46,611 nucleotides of DNA from an uncultured Clostridia bacterium (lineage in GTDB: Bacteria > Bacillota > Clostridia > TANB77 > CAG-508). Both the position numbers and the translations under genes were made by a program. Below are positions 7,885-15,097 of this stretch, piece after piece (the first letter of the stretch is position 1; each line of letters opens with the position of its first letter). The notes under the pieces were generated by a model that worked only from the letters and a program-made list of their open reading frames with translations, searched no databases and had not been told where the DNA came from. The DNA is taken from the NCBI GenBank assembly GCA_948976265.1, contig CARFUA010000003.1:65062-111672 (forward strand), written 5' to 3'.

Positions 7885-7961
7885 TGGTAGCGAAGGGGAG
7901 ATTCGAACTCTCGACACCTTGGGTATGAACCAAGTGCTCTAGCCAACTGAGCTACTTCGCC
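7885..7961 (-). tRNA. tRNA-Met (CAT anticodon), elongator type
   Basis: On the minus strand the 77-base cloverleaf begins GGCGAAG and ends CTTCGCT plus A and an encoded CCA. The D arm is GTAGCTCAGTTGG, the anticodon arm is CTTGG-TTCATAC-CCAAG giving CAT, and the T arm has GTTCGAATC. The acceptor closes with G-T then G-C pairs, and the overall form matches Firmicute elongator tRNA-Met; tRNA-Ile2 (lysidine-modified CAT) is the alternative. Confidence 0.93.
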
Positions 7962-7981
7962 ATATCAAATGAACAAATAAT

Positions 7982-8010
7982 ATTATAAACGTATTATTCC
8001 CATTTGTCAA
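7982..8010 (-). promoter_or_regulatory. Consensus promoter for tRNA-Met
   Basis: On the minus strand TTGACA (8010-8005), 17-bp spacer, TATAAT (7987-7982). Confidence 0.88.
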
Positions 8011-8052
8011 GGAATTTATGAAAAAAATTAAGATGAATTGAAAAAAAATAAG

Positions 8053-8080
8053 ATAAGGACAGAGAAAACTCTGTCCTTAT
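8053..8080. terminator. Intrinsic terminator of the 62-residue gene
   Basis: A perfect 12-bp stem (8053-8064 with 8069-8080) has an AAAA loop and is flanked by A/T runs on both sides. It abuts the minus-strand stop codon. Confidence 0.88.
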
Positions 8081-8269
8081 TTATTTTTTTGTTTTAGGAA
8101 TCACAATTCCTTTTTTCTTTTTCTCGCGATTTTTTGGTCTTAAATCGTTCATGCAATCACCAACACTAGATATTTCTAAATTGGTGTTGTCACCTACGAC
8201 GATTTCGATTTCATTGTTTTCTGGTTTGTTTTTAGAGGTATTTTCTGATTTTTTATTTCCTAATTTCAT
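8081..8269 (-). CDS. Small hydrophilic hypothetical protein
   Basis: I do not recognise this 62-residue protein. It starts MKLGNKK, has an N/K/E-rich disordered first half, a short IEIVVGDNTNLEISSVGDC strand region in the middle, and ends in a basic KKKKGIVIPKTKK tail. There is no signal peptide or membrane helix. The start is supported by TAGGAG eight bases upstream on the minus strand, and a strong terminator lies at its stop, so it is very likely a real gene. The basic tail could bind nucleic acid or the ribosome, but nothing in the sequence proves this. Confidence 0.65.
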   Translation of the reverse strand: MKLGNKKSENTSKNKPENNEIEIVVGDNTNLEISSVGDCMNDLRPKNREKKKKGIVIPKTKK

Positions 8270-8314
8270 ATTAATTCTCCTACTTGGTAAGTTTATAATT
8301 TTATTATAACAGAA

Positions 8315-9787
8315 TTATTCATTTATGTAAATAGAATAGTTTAATAATTCGTCAGTTTTTTTAAGATGAGTTAGGATATAATTTCGAATTTCTTTTGATT
8401 CTTGATAAAAACAATCATCTTCTTCTGTGAAAATGAGAAATTCGGTGTGTTTCATGTTCGAAATTTTTTGGATGGTATTTTGGATACCGTGATAACCTAA
8501 GTTTCCACAGGTTGCTAAATCAAGTTCGTTGTTGTTCAGATTGAGTGGAATCATGTAAGAGGCAGCTTCATAGGAAAGTACAATGACTTGTGTGCCAGTT
8601 GCATTTTTGGTTTTGATGTAATTGGTTATGGTATTGATTTTTTCCTTATTTTCAGAAGCGATAGCAGTGTTGTAAAAAGGGTGGTTTTTGTCAAAGTGTT
8701 GTAAGTGGATGTAATTTGTAAAATAAGCAAAGCCAACGCGTATAAAAAGTGCGAGTAGAATACCAAAACTAATGATAAGTGATATGGTGGTGTGTTGTTT
8801 TGCTGTAAATATTTCACTAATTAATAATTGGTCAATGATATAAATGAAAGTGATATAGTAAAAAAACATGGCCATATTGATGTGATAGCCGTTTAGTAGA
8901 GGATACATGTTGAAAGTCATTCCAAGACTAAGGCACAATAAAAATTTGGTATGAATTTTGATGGAGTTTGAAACATTTTCAGATTTTATGACAAAAGTGG
9001 AAAATCCAATAATAAAGGAAAGCAGAAAAATGTATTTTATATCGCTCCAAGAAAAGATTTGGTTTGAGGTTCCGAATTCTAAGATGCTTCCAAAACATAG
9101 GTTGATGAAATCTGTGAAGTTTCCTTGCCAATATAAAATTATGCAAGTAAAGAGGGTGCAAGGAAGAAAAGAAGCGAGCTTTAGCAATTGGCTTTGGAAG
9201 AAATTTTGGCGCGATTCAGGACAGATTAATTCAAAGAGAAGGATACCAAAAGCATAATAGATTCCAGTAGTTTGTTTTGTAAAAAAGATGAGAAATAAAA
9301 GGAATCCCTGGATAAGATGATAGGATTTTTTTGGATAACTTGAAAGGTAGCAAAATATTCCTATTAAACTAAAGACAAGGGCAAGTTGGTTGTAATTTGC
9401 GCTGTTGGAAAGATAGCTGGAATCTAGGATAAGCCAAATCGAAGTATAAAGCGTAGAAAGAAAGTTTTTTTGCTTTAGTTTTTTGAAAATGGCAAAAAGA
9501 AGCGTAAATTTTGCCATGTAAATGATGATGCCATAGGCATCATAAACGAATAAGTTGGCACCAAAAAGATGAAATAGTAGATTTCCAAGGAAGAAGAAAA
9601 GAGGTGTAATAATTACGTTGTTGTTTGTATAAATTAGGGCTCCTTGGTGCATTTTGTAGATGTTTTGAAAGTTCCAGATTCGATCGGCGCAGTTAAATTC
9701 AGTGGTGAAAATACAAAATATGAAGAATAGGAATATTCCTGTAAAAAATAATAGTAAAATCGGCAAATTAGAATTTGTTTTTTTCAT
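8315..9787 (-). CDS. Polytopic membrane protein, GT-C glycosyltransferase-like
   Basis: The 490-residue protein has about ten to twelve hydrophobic helices and a short soluble C-terminal region of about 110 residues. After the first helix it has a loop with NCADRIWNFQNIYKMHQG and VIITPLFFFLG, which resembles the first periplasmic loop of GT-C (mannosyltransferase/ArnT-like) enzymes that use lipid-linked sugars, although a clear DxD or ExD pair is not visible. A role in envelope glycosylation is therefore tentative. I chose the ATG complementary to 9785-9787 because GGAGGG lies just upstream; the open frame extends to 9871 but crosses the promoter. It diverges from the pilin cluster. Confidence 0.65.
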   Translation of the reverse strand: MKKTNSNLPILLLFFTGIFLFFIFCIFTTEFNCADRIWNFQNIYKMHQGALIYTNNNVIITPLFFFLGNLLFHLFGANLFVYDAYGIIIYMAKFTLLFAIFKKLKQKNFLSTLYTSIWLILDSSYLSNSANYNQLALVFSLIGIFCYLSSYPKKSYHLIQGFLLFLIFFTKQTTGIYYAFGILLFELICPESRQNFFQSQLLKLASFLPCTLFTCIILYWQGNFTDFINLCFGSILEFGTSNQIFSWSDIKYIFLLSFIIGFSTFVIKSENVSNSIKIHTKFLLCLSLGMTFNMYPLLNGYHINMAMFFYYITFIYIIDQLLISEIFTAKQHTTISLIISFGILLALFIRVGFAYFTNYIHLQHFDKNHPFYNTAIASENKEKINTITNYIKTKNATGTQVIVLSYEAASYMIPLNLNNNELDLATCGNLGYHGIQNTIQKISNMKHTEFLIFTEEDDCFYQESKEIRNYILTHLKKTDELLNYSIYINE

Positions 9788-9808
9788 GTTTCCCTCCATT
9801 TTTTTGAA

Positions 9809-9837
9809 ATTATATATAATAAAGTGCAAAATTGCAA
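9809..9837 (-). promoter_or_regulatory. Promoter of the polytopic membrane protein gene
   Basis: Minus strand TTGCAA (9837-9832), 17-bp spacer, TATAAT (9814-9809). Confidence 0.75.
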
Positions 9838-9878
9838 CAAAATTGCAAAAGACAATACAAAATTTTACCAAAAAAGTA

Positions 9879-9907
9879 TTTACAAAATAGAAATTATGTG
9901 CTATGAT
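9879..9907 (+). promoter_or_regulatory. Promoter of pilin-like gene 1 (start of the T4SS locus)
   Basis: TTTACA (9879-9884), 17-bp spacer, TATGAT (9902-9907). Confidence 0.75.
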
Positions 9908-9965
9908 ATAAAATATAGAGATATGTTTATAAATTTATAAATATAAGAAAAGGAGGATGAAATTT

Positions 9966-10412
9966 ATGAATAGAAAGGTAATAAGAATTGTATCAATTAT
10001 ATTGATGGTGTTAATGGTAGTTAGTGTATTAACTGGTTCTGTATTTGCAACTGATACAAATGACTATACAAAGTTAGATCAGTTTACTAATAAATCCAAT
10101 GATTCCCAAACAGCAGGAGTTTTCCAATCTTTTATAGCAACAGCAATTAATCTTGTTCAAGTAGTTGGTATGGCAGTTGCAATTATTATGTTGATTGTTA
10201 TGGCAATTAAATACATATCAGCTGCACCTAGTGAAAAAGCTGAAATTAAGAAAAGTGCTACGATTTATATAGTAGGAGCAATTGTATTATTTGCAGCAAC
10301 AGGAATCTTGCAAGTTGTTAAGAACTTTGCTCGATTAAATATTTCAGCATCTGATGTAACGGCAGTTGTCGAAAATGTTGACGTAGAAGATGTCGATGTA
10401 TATTTAGGATAG
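9966..10412 (+). CDS. T4SS pilin-like protein 1 (VirB2/TrbC type)
   Basis: The 148-residue protein has a signal peptide (cleavage likely after VFA, about residue 28), a short polar stretch and two membrane helices joined by the loop YISAAPSEKAEIKKSA, the layout of VirB2/TrbC pilins and of the T4SS_pilin family. It is the longest of the seven paralogues at the C-terminus, with an acidic tail (VENVDVEDVDVYLG) the others lack. I chose ATG 9966 because AGGAGG at 9951-9956 sits nine bases upstream; the ATG at 9957 touches it. It forms its own transcription unit with a promoter before and a terminator after, so it may be the major pilin or a distinct minor one. Confidence 0.8.
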   Translation: MNRKVIRIVSIILMVLMVVSVLTGSVFATDTNDYTKLDQFTNKSNDSQTAGVFQSFIATAINLVQVVGMAVAIIMLIVMAIKYISAAPSEKAEIKKSATIYIVGAIVLFAATGILQVVKNFARLNISASDVTAVVENVDVEDVDVYLG

Positions 10413-10433
10413 ATTTAATAAAATGATAAATGG

Positions 10434-10462
10434 AGCCACGTTTTTTCAACGTGGCTTTTTTT
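10434..10462 (+). terminator. Intrinsic terminator after pilin 1
   Basis: Stem AGCCACGTT with AACGTGGCT, four-to-five T loop, then a T-run. Confidence 0.9.
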
Positions 10463-10514
10463 GAACCAATTTTGAAAAATTTATTACATTTTGATTACAA
10501 TTTACAAAAAAGTA

Positions 10515-10543
10515 TTGAAAAAAATTGAAAGATATTGTAAAAT
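10515..10543 (+). promoter_or_regulatory. Promoter of pilin genes 2-4
   Basis: TTGAAA (10515-10520), 17-bp spacer, TAAAAT (10538-10543). Confidence 0.7.
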
Positions 10544-10569
10544 AGTATTAGAAAATATTGGAGGAAAAG

Positions 10570-10947
10570 ATGAATAGACAAAAAGTAGTAAAAATATTTG
10601 CTATTCTGTTGATGGTTAGTTGGATTTTACCAATATCATTTGTGAATGCTACGGATAACTTTAATTTTTCCACTTATGATACACCCAAAAGTGATGCTTC
10701 TGCTGATAAAATTGCGCAGAATGCCATGGGAATAGGAATCAATATAATAAGAGTGATAACAACAGGTGGTTCAGTAATTATGATTAGCTATGTTGCCGTG
10801 AAATATATGATGGCGGCGCCAAATGAAAAGGCAGAATTTAAAAAAAGTGCTACCATTTTTATTTTGGGAGCAATCTTAGTATTTGCAGCAGGAAATATTT
10901 TGTCAATTATAGCAAATTTCACAGCTAGTAATATATCGTCAGGTTAA
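10570..10947 (+). CDS. T4SS pilin-like protein 2
   Basis: The 125-residue pilin-like protein has an N-terminal signal (cleavage likely after VNA, about residue 27), an S/D/K-rich polar segment and two helices around the conserved loop YMMAAPNEKAEFKKSA. The second helix FILGAILVFAAGNILS is close to those of pilins 3 and 4. GGAGG at 10560-10564 fixes ATG 10570. It begins a three-gene unit: pilin 3 follows 25 bases after its stop with its own ribosome site. VirB2-type subunits are inserted in the membrane and then polymerise into the pilus or channel lining; which of the seven paralogues polymerise cannot be read from sequence. Confidence 0.8.
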   Translation: MNRQKVVKIFAILLMVSWILPISFVNATDNFNFSTYDTPKSDASADKIAQNAMGIGINIIRVITTGGSVIMISYVAVKYMMAAPNEKAEFKKSATIFILGAILVFAAGNILSIIANFTASNISSG

Positions 10948-10972
10948 TAAAAGTGAAGAAAAGGAGAGAAAT

Positions 10973-11365
10973 ATGAAGAAGAGTTTGAAGATGATTGGTA
11001 TTATAGTAGCCATGATAAGTCTGGTTATTTTACTACAAAATGTATCATTAGGGGCCTCTCAGCCAAAAGATATGCTGAATAAATTTGGGCAAGAAGAGAA
11101 TTGGAAAGATGCAGATACAAATAAAAGTGTAGCAAATACAACACAGAGGATTGTGGGAACGATTATTAATGTAATTCGAATTGTAGGAACAGGAATAGCG
11201 ATTATTATGATAACGTATGTGGCGATTAAATATATGTCAGCAGCACCATCGGAAAAAGCAGAATTCAAGAAATCAGCTACAGCGATGATTGTGGGAGCGA
11301 TTGTTTTGTTTGCAACAACGAATATATTATCTGTGATTGCAAATTTTGCTTCATCGAATATTTAA
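10973..11365 (+). CDS. T4SS pilin-like protein 3
   Basis: The 130-residue paralogue has a signal peptide (cleavage near LGA, about residue 29), a polar part, then VGTIINVIRIVGTGIAIIM as helix 1, the loop KYMSAAPSEKAEFKKSA and a second helix GAIVLFATTNILSVIA. It is the closest relative of pilin 4; both share VIRIVGTGIA and AEFKKSATAMIVGAIVLFA, which points to a recent duplication. AAGGAGAG precedes the ATG. It lies between pilins 2 and 4 in one transcription unit with no internal promoter that I can see. Confidence 0.82.
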   Translation: MKKSLKMIGIIVAMISLVILLQNVSLGASQPKDMLNKFGQEENWKDADTNKSVANTTQRIVGTIINVIRIVGTGIAIIMITYVAIKYMSAAPSEKAEFKKSATAMIVGAIVLFATTNILSVIANFASSNI

Positions 11366-11404
11366 AGTGGATAGTAAAAAAATAGAAAAGAATAGGAGAA
11401 AAGA

Positions 11405-11806
11405 ATGAAAAGAAATGGAAAAAGATTTTTTATACTACTTATTTTTGTAAGTTTTATATTTTTATTGCAAAATTTATCATTAGCGGCAGCCTGGAATCCA
11501 GTTACCGATGGATTAAATAAAGTAGATGGTTGGGTAGACAGCGCAAGTAATGATGGTGGAATAGCAAACTCTACACAAAGAGTGGTAGGAACGATTGTTA
11601 ATGTAATTCGAATTGTGGGAACAGGTATTGCAGTTATCATGTTGACATATGTAGCAATTAAATATATGTCAGCAGCACCAACAGAAAAAGCAGAATTTAA
11701 AAAGTCGGCTACAGCAATGATTGTAGGGGCGATTGTATTGTTTGCAGCAACTAATATATTAACTGTAATTGCAAACTTTGCTGTGTCTAATATTAAGGTG
11801 TCATAA
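11405..11806 (+). CDS. T4SS pilin-like protein 4
   Basis: The 133-residue paralogue has a signal peptide (cleavage likely after LAA, about residue 28), a glycine/aspartate-rich mature N-terminus (DGLNKVDGWVDSASNDGG), then the shared helix-loop-helix with KYMSAAPTEKAEFKKSA. It is near-identical to pilin 3 from the first helix onward and diverges only in the exposed N-terminal stretch, as expected if the membrane part is under strong packing constraint and the exposed part varies. AGGAGAAAAG precedes the ATG. It ends the pilin 2-4 unit; a terminator follows. Confidence 0.82.
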   Translation: MKRNGKRFFILLIFVSFIFLLQNLSLAAAWNPVTDGLNKVDGWVDSASNDGGIANSTQRVVGTIVNVIRIVGTGIAVIMLTYVAIKYMSAAPTEKAEFKKSATAMIVGAIVLFAATNILTVIANFAVSNIKVS

Positions 11807-11834
11807 GAAAGAAGTAAAATTAGTAAGATAATGG

Positions 11835-11859
11835 AAGCTACATTTTTGTAGCTTTTTAA
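11835..11859 (+). terminator. Intrinsic terminator after pilin 4
   Basis: Stem AAGCTACA / TGTAGCTT with a TTTT loop, then a T-run. Confidence 0.8.
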
Positions 11860-11884
11860 TTTTATAAAATAATTGCAAAATATG

Positions 11885-11913
11885 TTGAAAAAAGAAAAAA
11901 AATTAGGTATAAT
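11885..11913 (+). promoter_or_regulatory. Promoter of pilin genes 5-6
   Basis: TTGAAA (11885-11890), 17-bp A-rich spacer, TATAAT (11908-11913). Confidence 0.8.
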
Positions 11914-11945
11914 GATAAAAGAGGGGAAAATGAGGAGGAAAAGGA

Positions 11946-12344
11946 ATGAACAAAAAATGGAAGATGCTTTTTGTGATTGTGTTGGTGATTTTTGAAGTAT
12001 TGTTTGTAGCGAAGGAAGTGTTTGGAGTGTCTGGAGCTGGTTTGGTGAGTCAATTTAATGGTAGTAATGTTGGGGCTGGAAATGCTGGAGTGAATACTTC
12101 TGAGGGTGAAAATTTAATTAATAGTATCATAGGACCAATTTTGTCGGTGGTACGAATTGTTGCTATTGGAATTGGTGTTATTATGATTAGTTATTTAGGA
12201 TTTAAATATATGGCAGCAGCGCCAACAGAAAAGGCGAGTATAAAAAATCAATTGGTGGTGTTTACGGTTGGATTTGCTATTGTGGTTGGAGCGACGACAA
12301 TTTTAAAAATGTTACATTCAGCGGCAACTAATTTGACAAAATAG
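11946..12344 (+). CDS. T4SS pilin-like protein 5
   Basis: The 132-residue protein has a signal peptide (about residues 1-27), a G/N/S-rich exposed segment (FNGSNVGAGNAGVNTSEGEN) and two helices around KYMAAAPTEKASIKNQ. It keeps the AAP-x-EKA loop but has lost the KKSA that follows in pilins 1-4, so it is an older, more diverged paralogue. GAGGAGGAAAAGG precedes the ATG. It heads a two-gene unit with pilin 6, whose start is 24 bases beyond its stop. Confidence 0.78.
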   Translation: MNKKWKMLFVIVLVIFEVLFVAKEVFGVSGAGLVSQFNGSNVGAGNAGVNTSEGENLINSIIGPILSVVRIVAIGIGVIMISYLGFKYMAAAPTEKASIKNQLVVFTVGFAIVVGATTILKMLHSAATNLTK

Positions 12345-12367
12345 AAATGAATAGGAGAGATAGAGAG

Positions 12368-12742
12368 ATGAAGATAAAAAAAGTATTAATTTTGTTAATG
12401 CTATGTTTGAGTTTTTTGTGTATTATGCCAAAACAAGCTTTGGCGACGGTTGATTCAGATATTAGTGGTGTTATTTCTGGTATGGGAAAAGTTAAACAGG
12501 CAAGTGGAACTGGTAGAATTGCGAGAGTGTTGAATGCTGTTATAAAATTAATTCAAATAGCTGGAACGGGTATATCGGTTTTGATGGTGACAATGTTGGG
12601 AGTTAAATATATGTTGTCAAGTTCTTCGGAAAAGGCGGAGATAAAAAAGTCAATGCAACCAATATTGATAGGTTGTGTGTTGTTGTTTGCAGCGGTCAAT
12701 TTAGTTGCTGTTATTGCAAGTGTGGGAGCTAGTCTTAAATAA
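12368..12742 (+). CDS. T4SS pilin-like protein 6
   Basis: The 124-residue protein has a signal peptide (cleavage likely after ALA, about residue 26), a polar stretch and two helices joined by KYMLSSSSEKAEIKKSM. The loop keeps SEKAEIKKS but replaces the AAP of the other copies with SSS. I chose ATG 12368; an in-frame ATG at 12347 is also possible but would add seven charged residues in front of the signal. It ends the pilin 5-6 unit and is followed by a hairpin and T-run. The role is the same as for its paralogues and equally unproven. Confidence 0.77.
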   Translation: MKIKKVLILLMLCLSFLCIMPKQALATVDSDISGVISGMGKVKQASGTGRIARVLNAVIKLIQIAGTGISVLMVTMLGVKYMLSSSSEKAEIKKSMQPILIGCVLLFAAVNLVAVIASVGASLK

Positions 12743-12752
12743 TCAAGTAAGA

Positions 12753-12788
12753 AAATGGAAAATGATTTATCTTTTTCCATTTTTTTTA
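12753..12788 (+). terminator. Intrinsic terminator after pilin 6
   Basis: AAATGGAAAA pairs with TTTTCCATTT, followed by a T-run. Confidence 0.75.
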
Positions 12789-12828
12789 TTACATTTGTGT
12801 TACAAATATAAAAAATACAAGAAAAATG

Positions 12829-12857
12829 TTGAAAAATGATTTATTTTACAGTATAAT
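12829..12857 (+). promoter_or_regulatory. Promoter of pilin 7 and the T4SS core operon
   Basis: TTGAAA (12829-12834), 17-bp spacer, TATAAT (12852-12857). No strong terminator is visible from here to 33236, so it may drive about 20 kb. Confidence 0.8.
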
Positions 12858-12923
12858 AATATTGATATATTATAAAAAGTAGAAATGGGTAAAGTTATAA
12901 AATTAAAATAGAAGAAGGGAGAA

Positions 12924-13364
12924 ATGTTAGCGATTTTAGCTAATGTTGAAAAAATGAAAATGGGAGTTAAAAGGAAATTCTGGTTGATGTTTATTTTGAT
13001 TAATATATTTCTAGGATTAATATACTTAAATCGATTTGAGGCAAAGGCTGATTTTATAACCGATATGGAAAACCAGGGTTCAGGATTTGTCTCGGCGGGA
13101 AAAGGTGAAGTAGAAGAAAAAAGTAAAAAGGTTGTTGAAGCAGTAACCAAAGAATTTTCTAATTTGGGACAGCTTTTGACAATGATTGGTTCTGGTGTAA
13201 TGGTTGCAGTTGTTTCGTATATGGGAATTAAGTATATTATATCGCCACCAGATAAGCAAGCTGCTTTGAAGCAACAATTGATTGGTGTGGTTGTGGCAGG
13301 AGTTGTTATTTTTGGTGCTTATGGAATTTGGAGTGCTGTGCTTATGGTTGTATCAAACTTTTAA
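12924..13364 (+). CDS. T4SS pilin-like protein 7 (diverged, heads the core operon)
   Basis: The 146-residue protein is the most diverged of the seven. It has a longer basic N-terminus before its signal or anchor helix (about residues 18-36), a mature segment rich in E and K, and two helices around KYIISPPDKQAALKQQ, which stands where the others have KYMSAAPSEKAEFKKS. A GAAGGGAG ribosome site supports ATG 12924. It lies 21 bases before the VirB3-like gene, in the position VirB2 normally takes (virB2-virB3-virB4), so this copy is the best candidate for the ancestral VirB2 of the machine. Confidence 0.75.
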   Translation: MLAILANVEKMKMGVKRKFWLMFILINIFLGLIYLNRFEAKADFITDMENQGSGFVSAGKGEVEEKSKKVVEAVTKEFSNLGQLLTMIGSGVMVAVVSYMGIKYIISPPDKQAALKQQLIGVVVAGVVIFGAYGIWSAVLMVVSNF

Positions 13365-13385
13365 TGGAACAAAGGAGGAAAAAGA

Positions 13386-13736
13386 ATGGGAACATATTAT
13401 ATACCACGTAATTATAAGGGAGAATCGAGAATATTATATATTTTTTCAGTGAAGTCATTGCTTACGACGGCAATTGGTGCTGGAGTGGGCGCTATATTTT
13501 TGTGGATATTTTCAATGATGGCTTTGAAGAAAGTTGGCATTATTATTATGGCAATTTTTGCGATTATAGGATACATTATTGGTGCAGTTAAGATTCCAAC
13601 AATTGTTAGTATTCCAGTAACGAAGAAAATAGGTGGCGAGCCAATTAGTGAAATTATTATCCGTTATGTGAAGTTTAAGAAGACACGTAAAATTTATACA
13701 TATTGCGAGAGAAAGAATACGAAGGAGGAGAAGTAA
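13386..13736 (+). CDS. PrgI/VirB3-like T4SS membrane protein
   Basis: The 116-residue protein begins with a short cytoplasmic stretch containing YYIPRNYKGESRIL, then has two adjacent membrane helices (about 28-48 and 50-70) and a basic C-terminal tail (VKFKKTRKIY). This matches the PrgI/VirB3 class, the small inner-membrane partner of VirB4 in Gram-positive T4SS. AAGGAGGAAAAAG precedes the ATG. The next gene begins directly after its stop codon, so translation of the two is probably coupled. Gene order pilin-VirB3-VirB4 is the usual T4SS order. Confidence 0.75.
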   Translation: MGTYYIPRNYKGESRILYIFSVKSLLTTAIGAGVGAIFLWIFSMMALKKVGIIIMAIFAIIGYIIGAVKIPTIVSIPVTKKIGGEPISEIIIRYVKFKKTRKIYTYCERKNTKEEK

Positions 13737-15077
13737 ATGGATGTTATTACATTGTTACAAATCATGATAGGGGTTATTATTTTTATCATGTTTTTGTTGG
13801 TTTTATTTTATTTGTATTTGATAAAACCGAAAAAACAAAAAAGAGAAGAAGAGTCGACTCAAATTGCATACACAGATGAAAGAGTAAGAGATAAAAAAAT
13901 AGAAAATTATGGTAGATTTCAAGGAGAATTGACACAAGAATCGATTTTTGATTTTATGGAATTTGATGAAGTGATTGATAACATGATTGTTCGTAAAAAT
14001 AAGACACAATATATTATGGTTTTGCAATGCAATGGAGTGAATTATGATTTGATGTCTGAACAAGAGAAAATTGCAGTTGAGGAAGGATTCGTACAGTTTT
14101 TGAATACTTTGCGATTTCCGATTCAATTATATGTGCAAAGTAGAACGTTGAATTTGAAGGATATTGTAGAAGGATATAAAGAAAGAGTTAATGTTGTAAA
14201 TAATGATATTAATAAAATTGACTTGAAAATGGAACAAGCTAAAAGAGCAAATAATAAAGCGTTGCAAGAGAAGCTTTATTTTGAGAAAAGAAGAAAACAA
14301 AATGTTTTGGAGTATGGAATTGATATTACCAATTATGTGGAGAGATTGAATTCGAATCAAAATATTTTGCAACAAAGAACGTATGTGATTGTATCATTTT
14401 TTATTAGTGAACTTGGTGGAAGTATGGAAAATTACTCGAAAGAGGAAATTGACAACATGTGTTTTTCAGAGCTTTATACAAGATGCCAAAATGTTGCAAG
14501 TTCTCTTATGGGTTCCCAGGTAAGTAGCCGAATTTTGGAGTCGGAAGAATTGATGGAATTATTGTATATTGCTTATAACAGAGATGAATCAGAATTGTAT
14601 CAATTGCAAAAAGCATTGGATGCACAATATGATGCGCTATATAGTACTGGAAAAGATGTATTACAGAAGAAACAAGAAAAGTTAGATAAAGAGATTAATA
14701 TAGCTGCAATTGATATGGCGACAGATAGTATTTTGAAAGCCGATAAGCAAAAACAATTGGAAGATATTGAAAAAGAGAGAAGTAAAACAAGAGCAATTAA
14801 AGATAGGGCTTCTAAGTTATTAGAAGAGTATGAAGATCAATTGAATCCAAGAGTGTTTGAATTGGCAAAAGAGAATATTGAGAAGAATCCAGATTCAGAA
14901 ACAAAAAAGGAAGAAAAGAAAGTTGTAACTAAGACACCAGCAAGTAAGACAGCGATAAGAAGAGTTCCAAGAACACAAGGACCCCAGACAGAACCTCAAA
15001 TAAGGCAAAGAACAACTGAAATGCAAGCTCCAAAAAGAAAAGTGATTAAGAGAAATGATACACCAACGCAAGACTAA
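13737..15077 (+). CDS. Membrane-anchored coiled-coil protein resembling the N-terminal domain of VirB4/TraC
   Basis: This 446-residue protein has an N-terminal membrane helix (about 8-30), then a folded region with MIVRKNKTQYIMVLQCNGV and FVQFLNTLRFPIQLYVQSR, which is the style of the VirB4/TraC N-terminal domain (a conserved beta-sheet ahead of the ATPase). A long charged coiled coil follows (about 150-190 and 295-375) and the tail is basic and disordered (about 385-446). No Walker A is present. It lies between the VirB3-like and VirB4-like genes, so it probably pairs with the ATPase as a split or duplicated VirB4 N-terminal domain. Confidence 0.6.
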   Translation: MDVITLLQIMIGVIIFIMFLLVLFYLYLIKPKKQKREEESTQIAYTDERVRDKKIENYGRFQGELTQESIFDFMEFDEVIDNMIVRKNKTQYIMVLQCNGVNYDLMSEQEKIAVEEGFVQFLNTLRFPIQLYVQSRTLNLKDIVEGYKERVNVVNNDINKIDLKMEQAKRANNKALQEKLYFEKRRKQNVLEYGIDITNYVERLNSNQNILQQRTYVIVSFFISELGGSMENYSKEEIDNMCFSELYTRCQNVASSLMGSQVSSRILESEELMELLYIAYNRDESELYQLQKALDAQYDALYSTGKDVLQKKQEKLDKEINIAAIDMATDSILKADKQKQLEDIEKERSKTRAIKDRASKLLEEYEDQLNPRVFELAKENIEKNPDSETKKEEKKVVTKTPASKTAIRRVPRTQGPQTEPQIRQRTTEMQAPKRKVIKRNDTPTQD

Positions 15078-15097
15078 AGAAAAAGGGAGGAAATAAC

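Noticed and set aside
9957..9965. ATG 9957 as start of pilin 1
   Set aside because: It touches the AGGAGG sequence, leaving no spacer; ATG 9966 has correct spacing and directly precedes a signal peptide.
11059..11640. Minus-strand open frames within the pilin array
   Set aside because: They mirror the conserved helix-loop-helix codons of the plus-strand pilins and have no ribosome sites.
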